In this document: in pieces, positions 17,705-26,478 of the stretch
How the letters are laid out: every line of letters begins with the position of its first letter
How positions within the stretch are numbered: the stretch's first letter is position 1
Source of the DNA: Calditrichota bacterium
GTDB lineage: Bacteria > Calditrichota > Calditrichia > Calditrichales > Calditrichaceae
Assembly: GCA_024278755.1 (NCBI GenBank)
Contig: JAJRSO010000077.1
Location: 1 to 52,324, forward strand
Length of the DNA: 52,324 nucleotides
Reading direction: 5' to 3'
Translations under genes and position numbers: made by a program
Notes under the pieces: generated by a model
What the model saw: only the letters and a program-made list of their open reading frames with translations
Databases searched by the model: none
Told to the model about the DNA's origin: nothing

Positions 17705-20503
17705 ATGAATTTAAAATTTACCATACTTTTTTTAACGGTATTTAGCGCGGTACTTCTGGCGCAAACGCCCCAAATAGTTTTTCAGACTAAGTGGGGAAGC
17801 GATCCGGAACAGGCGGGGCTGCGCGAATCTTTTGACGGGCGATATGGGCCGCAGGCGTTTCGGGTTAAAGGCGACAGCGTTTTAATTTTAGATGAACAAA
17901 ACCGTGCATTAAAAATATTTTATAATGGTATTATGCTGCAATCCATTGCAATTAGCTCTGTTTCCAAAGATTTTTTACGGCCGGACAACCGAAATTTAAC
18001 CGTGCTTAACGATGATAAACTACACTTTTTTAAAGACGGAAAAATAGTTTCCTCTGCCGTAGTCGGAAAGGGGAAAGTGGTGCAGGCTATTCAAAAAACG
18101 GCCGATGGCGCTGTTCTGCATTTTTCAGACGGTGAGAATGTCGCTTTAGCTCCGGGACAATCTCTGAAAAAAAGTAGCCCTTCCGTGCAAGTCTTTAAAC
18201 GCAGCGCTTCACTAGCGGAAATAATCGTACCGTCAGCCAATAAACAAACCTCTTTCACGATTGACTTCCCGGAACAAAACCTGGCCGATTTACAGTTCAT
18301 CGGCATGGATGGACAAAATCATCTTTTTTTTCATATTGATTTGTTTATGCAGCAAGTACCGCTTAAGGTGAAACGGGAAGTGCGTGTTTTTGATTTAAAC
18401 GGAACACATCTGCTTACCTATGGAATTCCACTGAATGATTTCGCCTTAATTTTCCGCGATCTCGAAGTAACGGACGACGGCAGTCTGTACCAGATGATTC
18501 AGTTGCCGGAAGAGTTACAAATACTTAAATGGTCCTGGCCGGGCAGTGCGGTTGGTTTCCCATTTGAAATGGAAGCGCCGGAATATGACTGGAATCGCGA
18601 AGAGCGGCAATCTCTCTTTGAAGCGGAGCCGGCCGATCTTCCTAAATTAACGGATTTACCGAATGTCACGCAGGAACAGGCCCTGAGTATCGGAGATACG
18701 TATGTGCAGCTGCACTGGAACTGCACGACCGAGAATCTGACCAATGGCGTTGTTACCGATCCCTATGGCAACCATGTGGAAACGCCGGACTGGCTCTACG
18801 TGGGCAATGTGCAGCGTGTGCCCTATAAATGGGGCGGGTTTAATACCATTCAGGAATATTTAGATGGCATTGCCGCCGGGAAATATGCCGGGGACAAGGC
18901 CACCGATTCGGTTTCACCTTTAGCCGTAGGAGTTGACTGTTCCGGTTTTGTATCGCGCTGCTGGACCCTGCCAACTCATTATTCCACGCGAATGATGGAT
19001 GACTATATTGCCCGAGCGTATGACAGCTGGGAGCAAACCCTTCCCGGCGATATTTGTCACCGGCCCGGTCATGTGCGCCTGATTGTGGGACATAATCCGG
19101 ACGGAACGCTGGATATGGTGGAAGCCGCCGGATTTAACTGGCGGGTATCTTACACTAATTACCGCTATTCTGCCATCACGTCTTATACGCCGCGCTACTA
19201 CATCAATATGCAGGGACGAACCACTACGGCGCTGGCGACGTTTAGCTGGGTAAAAAATGACAATAATGCGCATTTAAAATGGAATGTGAACGATGCCGGC
19301 GTTGTATCGGAATACCATCTCTATCTTTCCGCAGACGGAAAAAGCTGGAATGAAAAGCAGGTTATTTCTTCCGATAGTAATTCCTTTTCGCTGGCTCTGG
19401 AAGATACGCAGGCAATTTATTATAAACTCAAATGCGCGGCCGTGGCCGACAACACCGTCGAAGGCCTTGAATCGGACGGATACGGTACCTTCCGTAACAG
19501 CCGCAGGGAAAAAGTGTTGATTGTGGACGGCTTCGATCGCACCTCCGATCAAAGCGGCAGTTGGGCGCATCCCTACCATAATTTTTCCATTAGCCACGGA
19601 CAGGCCTTGCAGGCGGCGCACATTCCATTTGAAACGGCAGCCAACGAAGCGGTGGTCAGCGGCGCAGTGAAATTGAATAACTATCCGGCGGTTGTTTGGA
19701 TTCTGGGTGACGAAAGCACGGTTGATGAAACATTCAATACAGCCGAACAGGGTTTGGTTAAAGAATATCTGCAGCAGGGCGGGCAGCTTTTTGTAACTGG
19801 TCCGGAGATCGGTTGGGATTTGGACCATAAGGGCTCGGATGAGGATAAGGCCTTTTATCATAATTTTCTTAAAGCGATCTATGCCGAAGACGACGCGGCT
19901 TCATATACTGTAAAAGGGAAAAGCGGCACTTTGTTTAGCGCATTATCTCTGCATTATGACGATGGAAGCCACGGTGTTTATGAAGAAGATTACCCGGATG
20001 CTATTGCCACGTCCGGAGGAAGTCAGGTGGCGCTAAGCTATGCCAATGGAAAAACGGCCGGCGTCTCTTTTAAGGGCATCTTTTCAGGCGGAAGCAAAGA
20101 GGGGCGTCTTGTCTATCTGGCTTTTCCGTTTGAAACTATTTATTCCGAAAGCGAACGGGATTCGCTGATGAAGAAAGTGATGACGTTCTTTGATATTCCC
20201 GAAATTGCCGTACCCGAAATTATACCGGAAAAACTGGCGCTTTACGGGAATTATCCCAATCCGTTTAACGGACGCACCCGCATTCGTTTTTCCAGCCCCG
20301 ATATCGGCCGGTTAACATTAACCATATTTGATGTTTTGGGAAGAGTCGTTCAAACGAAACATTTCTCCGTAAACCATCCCGGCCGGCAGGAGCTTATAAC
20401 GGACGCCGGTAACCTGAGCAGCGGCGCCTATTTTTACAGAATCCATTTAAAGTCCGAAAGCGGCGCCTGGAAGGTCGATGGCAAGTTTGTGCTGCTAAAA
20501 TAA
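17705..20503 (+). CDS. secreted NlpC/P60-like protein with FnIII-like region and T9SS sorting domain
   Basis: A 932-residue exported protein. The ATG at 17705 follows AAAAGGA and starts a signal peptide (MNLKFTILFLTVFSAVLLAQ). Residues 20-300 resemble a six-bladed beta-propeller (repeated strands such as FDLNGTHLLTYGIPL). An NlpC/P60 cysteine-peptidase module follows with Cys412 in VDCSGFVSRCW and His456 in PGHVRLIVGH, suggesting peptide or peptidoglycan cleavage. A fibronectin-like region (about 500-600) precedes a GATase-like module (VWILGDESTVDE ... GGQLFVTGPEIGWD) of the sort found in xanthan-lyase-type proteins. The end is a T9SS sorting domain (NYPNPFNGRTRIRF). Its natural substrate is unknown. 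Confidence 0.88.
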   Translation: MNLKFTILFLTVFSAVLLAQTPQIVFQTKWGSDPEQAGLRESFDGRYGPQAFRVKGDSVLILDEQNRALKIFYNGIMLQSIAISSVSKDFLRPDNRNLTVLNDDKLHFFKDGKIVSSAVVGKGKVVQAIQKTADGAVLHFSDGENVALAPGQSLKKSSPSVQVFKRSASLAEIIVPSANKQTSFTIDFPEQNLADLQFIGMDGQNHLFFHIDLFMQQVPLKVKREVRVFDLNGTHLLTYGIPLNDFALIFRDLEVTDDGSLYQMIQLPEELQILKWSWPGSAVGFPFEMEAPEYDWNREERQSLFEAEPADLPKLTDLPNVTQEQALSIGDTYVQLHWNCTTENLTNGVVTDPYGNHVETPDWLYVGNVQRVPYKWGGFNTIQEYLDGIAAGKYAGDKATDSVSPLAVGVDCSGFVSRCWTLPTHYSTRMMDDYIARAYDSWEQTLPGDICHRPGHVRLIVGHNPDGTLDMVEAAGFNWRVSYTNYRYSAITSYTPRYYINMQGRTTTALATFSWVKNDNNAHLKWNVNDAGVVSEYHLYLSADGKSWNEKQVISSDSNSFSLALEDTQAIYYKLKCAAVADNTVEGLESDGYGTFRNSRREKVLIVDGFDRTSDQSGSWAHPYHNFSISHGQALQAAHIPFETAANEAVVSGAVKLNNYPAVVWILGDESTVDETFNTAEQGLVKEYLQQGGQLFVTGPEIGWDLDHKGSDEDKAFYHNFLKAIYAEDDAASYTVKGKSGTLFSALSLHYDDGSHGVYEEDYPDAIATSGGSQVALSYANGKTAGVSFKGIFSGGSKEGRLVYLAFPFETIYSESERDSLMKKVMTFFDIPEIAVPEIIPEKLALYGNYPNPFNGRTRIRFSSPDIGRLTLTIFDVLGRVVQTKHFSVNHPGRQELITDAGNLSSGAYFYRIHLKSESGAWKVDGKFVLLK

Positions 20504-20657
20504 GAAAAATAAAGGCTCTGTGTTGACCTGTTTGGGCATTGAAGAGTATTGATTAACCGGCCACTGATTTACTCCGAAAAAATAGCGACATTCCTTTAAT
20601 TGAAGTCATAATTAATCTTCATACTTTATGCTTACGCATAATGCAATCCGCCGGATT

Positions 20658-20731
20658 CGGGGTTTGTAGCAAACAACCCGTTCATTGAGTTCTCTGCCCC
20701 CTGTCCCGGGAATTTCCGAAACAGGGGAGAG
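20658..20731. terminator. hairpins between convergent secreted-protein and ammonium channel genes
   Basis: Two stems lie in this 239-base convergent spacer. One pairs CGGGGTTTG (about 20658) with CAAACAACCCG, with a two-base bulge. The other pairs CTCTGCCCCCTGT (20692-20704) with ACAGGGGAGAG (20721-20731). Neither has a good T-run, so termination is plausible rather than clear. Confidence 0.4.
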
Positions 20732-20742
20732 AGGAAGGTGTA

Positions 20743-21900
20743 CTAATCTTCGGCGTCAAACTCCAGCGCATCATCGTAAATATCCTGCCGCGCACCCAGC
20801 AGCGAAATAATTTTACCCGATAGTAAGCCCGAAAAAACAGCAATTCCAACGGTAATTACAATTCCAAGAAGCTGTGCTTTAATATCCAGATTATGAACGA
20901 CAAAAATAGCGGCCAGTCCGCCAAAGATTCCCGGTATTCCGTGTAAATTCGATACGCCGCAGGTATCGACAATTTTATGAAAATTTTCCTGTTTTTCCTG
21001 AAAGATGGCAAATCCAACGGTTGAAATGGCGCCGGCCAGCAGACCGATAATGATTGCTTCGAGATGGGTGGCGTGATTAAAGGTAGCGCCGATGGCCACA
21101 CCGCCGGCGAGAGCGGCATTGGCAATATCGGCTGCACTGATTTTCCCCCGGATGGAAACGGAGGCGATGTAGGTGGCTATTGTGGAGCCGGAGAGCGCCA
21201 TAAATACGTTTACAACCGAAGCGGGAACTGCTTCCACCGGCACAAGCGCCGCACAAAAACTGGGCCAGAACACCCATAAAACCATACTACCCAGTAGCGA
21301 AAATTTATCGGAAACGGCGTCCGATTCAATGGAGACTTCCCGGTCTTTTTGTGTGGTCAGAGAAACGGCCGCCGAAATTCCAAACAGCGCGCCAAAGGCG
21401 TGAATGACTATGGAACCGCCGGTATCGGCAATGGCACCGATAAAATTAAAATAATCGCCAACCACTACCAGTTCATTTATGATGTAAAAAGGAATAAAGA
21501 GCAATCCCAATAAAATATACTGATGCATCTTGATACGTCCAAGTACGGCGCCGGCGGCAATGAGCAGACTGGCCGCACCGAATTCCGCCAGAATAAACTG
21601 TTCCATTTCGGGTTTTGTTTCAAAAATGCCCATACTTTTTATGGCGAGATACATGGGTAAAGCAACGCTGACCAACAAAAAGGTCGCCGTTAAAGCAGAA
21701 CGTCCGTATTTTTTTACAAAGACCATTAAAAAGCCAAAACCGAGTAATAACATCGCCATAATGTGTATGGAACGATTGTATTGCTGTACTTCCAGAATGG
21801 AAGAAATGGCGCTGTTTCCAAATCCCTGAGCATACATATTTACCGAGGAAGCAAACAGAAGAAGAATGATTGCCGTGACCTTTTTCGTGAAATTTTTCAT
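20743..21900 (-). CDS. Rh-type (Rhesus glycoprotein family) ammonium/ammonia channel
   Basis: A 385-residue membrane channel of the Amt/Mep/Rh superfamily with a signal-like first segment ending near MYAQ and about 11 helices. It follows the Rh rather than the bacterial AmtB branch: DTGGSIVIHAFGALFGI and DTCGVSNLHGIPGIFGG match animal RhCG almost residue for residue, as does GFGFLMVFVKKYG. The conserved pore histidines are His167 and His320. It should pass NH3/NH4+ and possibly CO2. No glnK/PII gene is adjacent, unlike typical amtB loci. Upstream on the same strand is a histidine kinase gene, 104 bases away. Confidence 0.92.
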   Translation of the reverse strand: MKNFTKKVTAIILLLFASSVNMYAQGFGNSAISSILEVQQYNRSIHIMAMLLLGFGFLMVFVKKYGRSALTATFLLVSVALPMYLAIKSMGIFETKPEMEQFILAEFGAASLLIAAGAVLGRIKMHQYILLGLLFIPFYIINELVVVGDYFNFIGAIADTGGSIVIHAFGALFGISAAVSLTTQKDREVSIESDAVSDKFSLLGSMVLWVFWPSFCAALVPVEAVPASVVNVFMALSGSTIATYIASVSIRGKISAADIANAALAGGVAIGATFNHATHLEAIIIGLLAGAISTVGFAIFQEKQENFHKIVDTCGVSNLHGIPGIFGGLAAIFVVHNLDIKAQLLGIVITVGIAVFSGLLSGKIISLLGARQDIYDDALEFDAED

Positions 21901-22004
21901 ATGAATCCCTTTAGCTAATAAATTGAAGTGTCGTATGTTTAATGTGAATTAATTCGTTAAGTTAGAGTCTCTTTTCTATGGATCGGATTGGTATATTAAA
22001 TATT

Positions 22005-23066
22005 TTACGGTTCTAAAATAGGAAGGGTAAATATGAAGGTTGTTCCACCATCCGGGTTATTTTCTGCTTCGATGGCCCCGCCGTGGGCCTCTACTATTAA
22101 CTTGCAGATGTACAGGCCAAGTCCCTGTCCTTTATGTTTGTGTTTGTAATCGAGAATTCTAAAAAACTTATTAAATACGAATGGGATTTGATCATCTAAC
22201 AAACCCGGGCCGGAATCGATAATGCGGAATTCGATCTCTTTTTGTTCCAATGCCCGAACAAGAATCTGGACGGCGCCGTTTTCGGGGCTGAATTTAACCG
22301 CATTATGGATCAGGTTGTTTAAAACGCGCTGAATGGCCAGGGTGTCAATGGAAATTTCTGGAAGATCCGCCGCAATTTTCGGAATAAATTTGATATTTTT
22401 TCGATCGGCCTGAATCCACAAAGCGCGCAGAGTCTCGTCTAAGAACTGGTTCAGGTTGGTATTGAGTTTTAATAATTCGAATTGATTCTTTTCAAACTGG
22501 TACACCTGGCCCAGTTCTTCCATTAATTCGATTATGGAATCTCCGAGAGAGAGCGCGCTTAATAATATTTGCCGCTGCCCTTCGGATACTTCGCCGAAAA
22601 CTTCCTGCTCCAATAATTCGATATAGCCGATTATACTTTGCGCTGGCGAGCGTAAATCATGTAGTAGCATTCCGGAAAGGTCGGCCTGGCGTTTATGAAG
22701 TCGCGTTAAATTAAAAATGTTATTGATATGTGTTTTTATTTCGAGAGGCCTGTCCAGCGTTTCCTGCGGAAGCAGGTAGTGCACCGGAAGCGTTTTGGGA
22801 ATTTCATTTTGTCCGGTGATTAACGCAATAAACAAAACCGGCAATTTGCTGCGCAGCTTATGAATTATCTGGGAAAGCTGGGCGTCAAGCGTGTCGGCCT
22901 GGCAGATAAAAATATCATAATTGTCTTCTTCCACCAATGCCGGTAAAACCACCTGCTGCGATTCAAAACGGATATGAACCGGAAGCGTTCCGAGCGCATC
23001 TTGCAATATATTTAAATGATTGGTGTTCTGCGAGAACAACAGAACTTCCAGTGTGGACGTCGGCAA
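22005..23066 (-). CDS. histidine kinase with degenerate N-terminal receiver
   Basis: A 353-residue soluble sensor kinase. Residues 5-115 look like a response-regulator fold, but the strand that should end in the phospho-acceptor Asp reads YDIFICQAD, so it is probably a pseudo-receiver. The HisKA H-box is LLHDLRSPAQS with His136. The ATP-binding domain has N-box LNNLIHNAVKF, the G1 loop DSGPGL and the G2 loop GQGLGLYICK. The TTG start at 23066 has AAAGGAAAG just upstream, inside the end of the crotonase gene, and begins one base after that gene's stop, so the two are translationally coupled. The input signal and partner regulator are not evident. Confidence 0.87.
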   Translation of the reverse strand: MPTSTLEVLLFSQNTNHLNILQDALGTLPVHIRFESQQVVLPALVEEDNYDIFICQADTLDAQLSQIIHKLRSKLPVLFIALITGQNEIPKTLPVHYLLPQETLDRPLEIKTHINNIFNLTRLHKRQADLSGMLLHDLRSPAQSIIGYIELLEQEVFGEVSEGQRQILLSALSLGDSIIELMEELGQVYQFEKNQFELLKLNTNLNQFLDETLRALWIQADRKNIKFIPKIAADLPEISIDTLAIQRVLNNLIHNAVKFSPENGAVQILVRALEQKEIEFRIIDSGPGLLDDQIPFVFNKFFRILDYKHKHKGQGLGLYICKLIVEAHGGAIEAENNPDGGTTFIFTLPILEP

Positions 23067-23067
23067 T

Positions 23068-23850
23068 TTACTTTCCTTTAAATTCGGGTTTGCGTTTTTC
23101 CAGAAAAGCGCTGGTGCCCTCTTTCATATCGTTGGATGCGCAGCTTTTTCCGAAATAATCGGCTTCTAAGCGTATGCCGTCTTCGAGGCTTACATTTAAC
23201 CCGCGGTTTACCGTCTCTAATACATAAGACGCAGCCAGAGGCGCTTTTTTCAGAATCGTATTTAATATTTTTTGACCCGCCGCTACCAACGTTTCGGCGG
23301 ATATAACTTGATTGACCAGTCCCATTTCATAAGCTCGTTGGGCATCGATCATATTTCCGGTTAATAAAAGTTCCAATGCACGGCCTTTGCCGATGAGCCG
23401 TGCCATACGCTGCGTACCGCCGTAACCGGGAATCAACCCCAGGTTTACTTCCGGCTGACCAAACTTGGCGTTTTCCGAGGCCAGGCGCAAATGGCAGGCC
23501 ATAGCGAGTTCGCATCCGCCGCCCAGAGCAAATCCGTTTACCAAAGCAATAACCGGTTTCGTACAATTCTCGATACGCGCAAAAACCTGCTGGCCAAAAC
23601 GGGCAAATGCTTCCCCTGAGGTTAAGTCCAGCGCCTGAATTTCTGCAATGTCCGCACCGGCGGCAAACGCTTTTTCGCCCGAACCGGTCAGTAAAATACC
23701 CCGTATCTGTTCATCCTTTTCAATTTCGGAAAAGGCAGAGTCAAGTTCTTCAAGGGTACGTCGATTAAGAGCATTCAGTTTATCCGGACGGTTTAGGGTA
23801 ATTGTAAGCAGAGGCGGGTCTTTTTTTAACAGCAGGTTTGTATAATTCAT
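23068..23850 (-). CDS. enoyl-CoA hydratase/isomerase (crotonase) family protein
   Basis: A 260-residue crotonase-fold enzyme. The CoA-binding and oxyanion segments are LNRPDKLNALN, AFAAGADIAEI and NGFALGGGCELAMACHLRLA. The two catalytic glutamate positions of enoyl-CoA hydratase appear in GGCELA and FGQPEVNLGLIPGYGGTQR. This supports 2-enoyl-CoA hydration, as in fatty acid or butyrate-type pathways. It is the first gene of a two- or three-gene minus-strand unit with the histidine kinase and lies divergent from the propionate operon, with a 358-base shared upstream region. Confidence 0.9.
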   Translation of the reverse strand: MNYTNLLLKKDPPLLTITLNRPDKLNALNRRTLEELDSAFSEIEKDEQIRGILLTGSGEKAFAAGADIAEIQALDLTSGEAFARFGQQVFARIENCTKPVIALVNGFALGGGCELAMACHLRLASENAKFGQPEVNLGLIPGYGGTQRMARLIGKGRALELLLTGNMIDAQRAYEMGLVNQVISAETLVAAGQKILNTILKKAPLAASYVLETVNRGLNVSLEDGIRLEADYFGKSCASNDMKEGTSAFLEKRKPEFKGK

Positions 23851-24208
23851 TTTAAGTCCTTATGTAAATCCGACAGTTGATGGCGTGGATTTTATTGAAA
23901 ATAAAAACCGTTAGAAGTAGAAATATAAGTAGAAAAAAAGTACCCGGCAAGCAAAAGAACGCTAAAAATTACTAGCATGCCAAACGGTTCTAAAAATAAG
24001 TTGTGAAAATTTAAATTATTTTATTCAGGTAAAATAATTATGAGTACAAAACTCAAAAAAACAACAGGATATGAATAAAAATACATTGTATTTATTAGTT
24101 GATTTTACAGAAATGGAAGGTTAAATTTCTCACTTATTTAAATAAGAAAGTAATTTGTTAAAAATATCACATTAATTAATACGGAAATAGGAAGTCGGGA
24201 GTGCCGGT
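23851..24208. promoter_or_regulatory. divergent control region between crotonase and methylmalonyl-CoA mutase genes
   Basis: A 358-base AT-rich region without a gene. It holds two symmetrical sites: an AT-only stem AATTATTTTA/TAAAATAATT (24014-24023 and 24030-24039, 6-base loop), and a perfect 14-base palindrome CTTATTTAAATAAG at 24133-24146, 63 bases before the mutase start. These are operator-like, but similar sites arise by chance in AT-rich DNA. I see no cobalamin riboswitch. The mutase ribosome site GGGAG is at 24197-24201. Confidence 0.4.
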
Positions 24209-25879
24209 ATGACACATAAAAAAATATTGAAACAAAAAAAAGAATGGGAAAGCGGCGTCCTTAACAAAGTATTGGCCAAAAATGCCGAGCGGAAAAAAGA
24301 ATTTACGACCAGTTCCTGGCAGCCGGTTGAACGGGTGGCTTTGCCCGATAGCTGGGACGCCCAGAAATATCTGGATAAACTGGGTTTTCCGGGAGAATAT
24401 CCCTATACCCGGGGCGTTCAGCCGACCATGTACCGCGGACGCTTGTGGACGATGCGTCAGTATGCCGGATTCGGTACGGCCGAAGAATCGAACGAACGCT
24501 ATAAATATTTATTGAGCCAGGGGCAAACCGGTTTGTCTGTTGCCTTTGACCTACCCACTCAAATCGGGTACGATTCGGACGATGAACACAGCATCGGCGA
24601 AGTAGGCAAGGTGGGCGTGGCCATCGACACCTTAAAAGATATGGAAATTCTCTTTGATGGAATTCCGCTGGATAAGGTCTCTACTTCGATGACCATAAAC
24701 GCGCCGGCCGCCGTACTTTTGGCCTTTTATATTGCCGCGGCCGAAAAACAGGGCGTGCCGAAAAACAAACTACGCGGCACCATTCAAAATGATATTCTAA
24801 AATAATATATTGCCCGCGGTACTTATATCTATCCGCCTAAAGCTTCCCTGCGCCTGATTACGAATATTTTCGAATACTGCGCCGCCGAGGTGCCTAATTG
24901 GAATACGATTAGTATTTCCGGCTACCATATCCGCGAAGCGGGTTCCACTGCCGCTCAGGAAGCGGCTTTTACACTGGCCGATGGTATCGAATATGTTAAA
25001 GCTGCCATTGCTGCCGGAATGGATGTGGATAAATTTGCCGGACGTCTTTCATTCTTTTTTAACGCACATAATGATCTGCTGGAAGAGGTGGCAAAATTCC
25101 GGGCCGCGCGCCGTATTTGGGCGAAAATAATGAAAGAAAAATTTAAGGCGCAAAATCCAAAATCGATGATGCTGCGCTTTCATACACAGACCGGCGGCAG
25201 TACCCTTACCGCTCAGCAACCCGATAATAACATCGTTCGCGTAACCATTCAGACTCTGGCGGCGGTTCTGGGCGGAACACAAAGTCTGCATACCAATTCG
25301 CGGGATGAGGCTTTGGGATTGCCTACGGAAGAGGCGGTACGGATTGCCTTGCGCACCCAGCAGATTGTGGCCCACGAATCGGGCGTAGCTTCTACGGTAG
25401 ACCCGCTGGCCGGTTCGTATTTTGTTGAATCCCTGACGGATAAAATGGAAGAAAAGGTATGGGAATATCTGAATAAAATCGAAGAGATGGGCGGCATGGT
25501 ACGCGCCATTGAAAATGGATATGTACAAAAAGAGATTCAGGATGCGGCTTTTAAATACCAGCGTGAAATCGAAGAGGTGGAACGGATTCAGGTAGGTGTA
25601 AACAAGTTTACGGTAGAGGATGAAACGCCGCAGGATATTCTTAAAGTGGATCCCACGCTGAGGGAAGTGCAGATAAAAAAAATAGCGGCGGTTCGAGAAA
25701 ATCGTAATAATGAAGTCGTTCAAAAGATATTAGCCGATTTAAAAACAGCCGCGGCCGATCCAAAAGAGAATTTAATGCCGCTGATTGTGGAAGCCGCCGG
25801 AGAATATGCCTCCCTCGGAGAAATCAGTAACGTGTTGCGCGAGGCGTTCGGGGAATACGAAGAGACGGTCGTTCTTTAG
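24209..25879 (+). pseudogene. mcmA: methylmalonyl-CoA mutase large (catalytic) subunit, interrupted by in-frame TAA
   Basis: The substrate-binding TIM-barrel subunit that interconverts succinyl-CoA and methylmalonyl-CoA with adenosylcobalamin. The frame 24209-25879 has 556 sense or stop codons, full length for the split archaeal-type enzyme. The acyl-CoA segment [17 protein letters not shown] (residues 64-80) and [17 protein letters not shown] are present. Codon 199 is TAA (24803-24805), exactly where the family has an almost invariant Glu ([15 protein letters not shown]). Sequence on both sides is perfectly conserved and in the same frame. Either a single G-to-T change or a base-call error explains it; an active enzyme would need readthrough. 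Downstream genes of the pathway are intact. Confidence 0.9.
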
Positions 25880-25956
25880 ATAACAAAGTACAAATGTCAA
25901 AAAATAAAAGCCAGACATATTCGTTTTTTGTTATTTGCCGTTTGAGATTTATAAAC
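25880..25956. repeat. imperfect inverted repeat of the TTGTTATTTG family, copy 2
   Basis: ATATTCGTTTTTTGTTATTTG (starting 25917) is near identical to the copy at 9131. An inverted partner arm lies just before it (AACAAAGTACAAATGTCAAAA, about 25882). The element fills most of the 107-base gap between the two mutase subunit genes, inside an operon. Confidence 0.5.
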
Positions 25957-25986
25957 GCTTACTGTTAAAAAATAATAGGAAAAAAG

Positions 25987-26391
25987 ATGCCAAAGAAAAT
26001 ACGCATACTTGTTTCAAAGCCGGGATTAGATGGTCATGATCGCGGCGCAAAATATGTGGCCCGCGCCCTGCGTGACGCCGGTTATGAAGTAATTTACACG
26101 GGCATTCGCCAATCGCCATCGGCCATTGCCAGCGCTGCCGTTCAGGAAGATGTGGACTTTGTCGGCCTGAGCCTGCTCTCCGGGGCGCATAACGAACTCT
26201 TCCCGGAAGTGGTGCGGTTGATTCGTAAAAACGGCGGCAATGAAATAATTGTTTTTGGCGGCGGCGTAATCCCCGAAACGGATATTCCGTTTTTAAAGAA
26301 GCAGGGAATAGAAGCCGTTTTCACCCCGGGAACGCCCATGAAGCGGGTCATTGCTTTTATCGAAGCGAATAAAAGCCGGATAGCGCATTAA
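25987..26391 (+). CDS. methylmalonyl-CoA mutase small (B12-binding) subunit
   Basis: A 134-residue cobalamin-binding Rossmann domain that completes the split mutase. The lower-ligand motif DxHxxG appears as LDGHDRG, with His17 expected to coordinate cobalt. The later SLLSGAHNELFPEV and FGGGVIPETDIPFL segments contact the nucleotide tail. Length is normal for the stand-alone subunit. The gap from the large-subunit gene is filled by repeat-like DNA. The SD is AATAGGAAAAAAG before ATG 25987. Confidence 0.93.
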   Translation: MPKKIRILVSKPGLDGHDRGAKYVARALRDAGYEVIYTGIRQSPSAIASAAVQEDVDFVGLSLLSGAHNELFPEVVRLIRKNGGNEIIVFGGGVIPETDIPFLKKQGIEAVFTPGTPMKRVIAFIEANKSRIAH

Positions 26392-26431
26392 ATTATTAAA
26401 GCGAATAATATGCAAAGAAAAAACCGTTTTC

Positions 26432-26460
26432 TTGCTTAGTGTTCTTGGCGGTTAAAAAAA
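26432..26460. repeat. degenerate short interspersed repeat, GCGGCT/GCGGTT family, copy 2
   Basis: TTAGTGTTCTTGGCGGTTAA followed by a run of A lies in the spacer between the mutase small subunit and epimerase genes. It resembles the stretches at 3893 and 34796 and the CTTTGCG...GCGGTTAAAAA remnants common in many bacterial spacers. Confidence 0.4.
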
Positions 26461-26478
26461 TTAGGAGTCTGTTTTAGT

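Noticed and set aside
23851-24208. Cobalamin riboswitch before the B12-dependent mutase
   Set aside because: The region is almost purely AT-rich and lacks the conserved B12-box sequence and GC-rich helices.
11700-24805. Reassignment of TAA to glutamate in this organism
   Set aside because: Most intact genes here end in TAA at the expected family length, so TAA works as a stop. Two exceptions do not support a changed code.
25049-25723. 224-codon open frame antisense to the mutase gene
   Set aside because: The Phe/Tyr/Arg-rich product is what the reverse strand of this coding sequence yields; no motif or start signal supports it.
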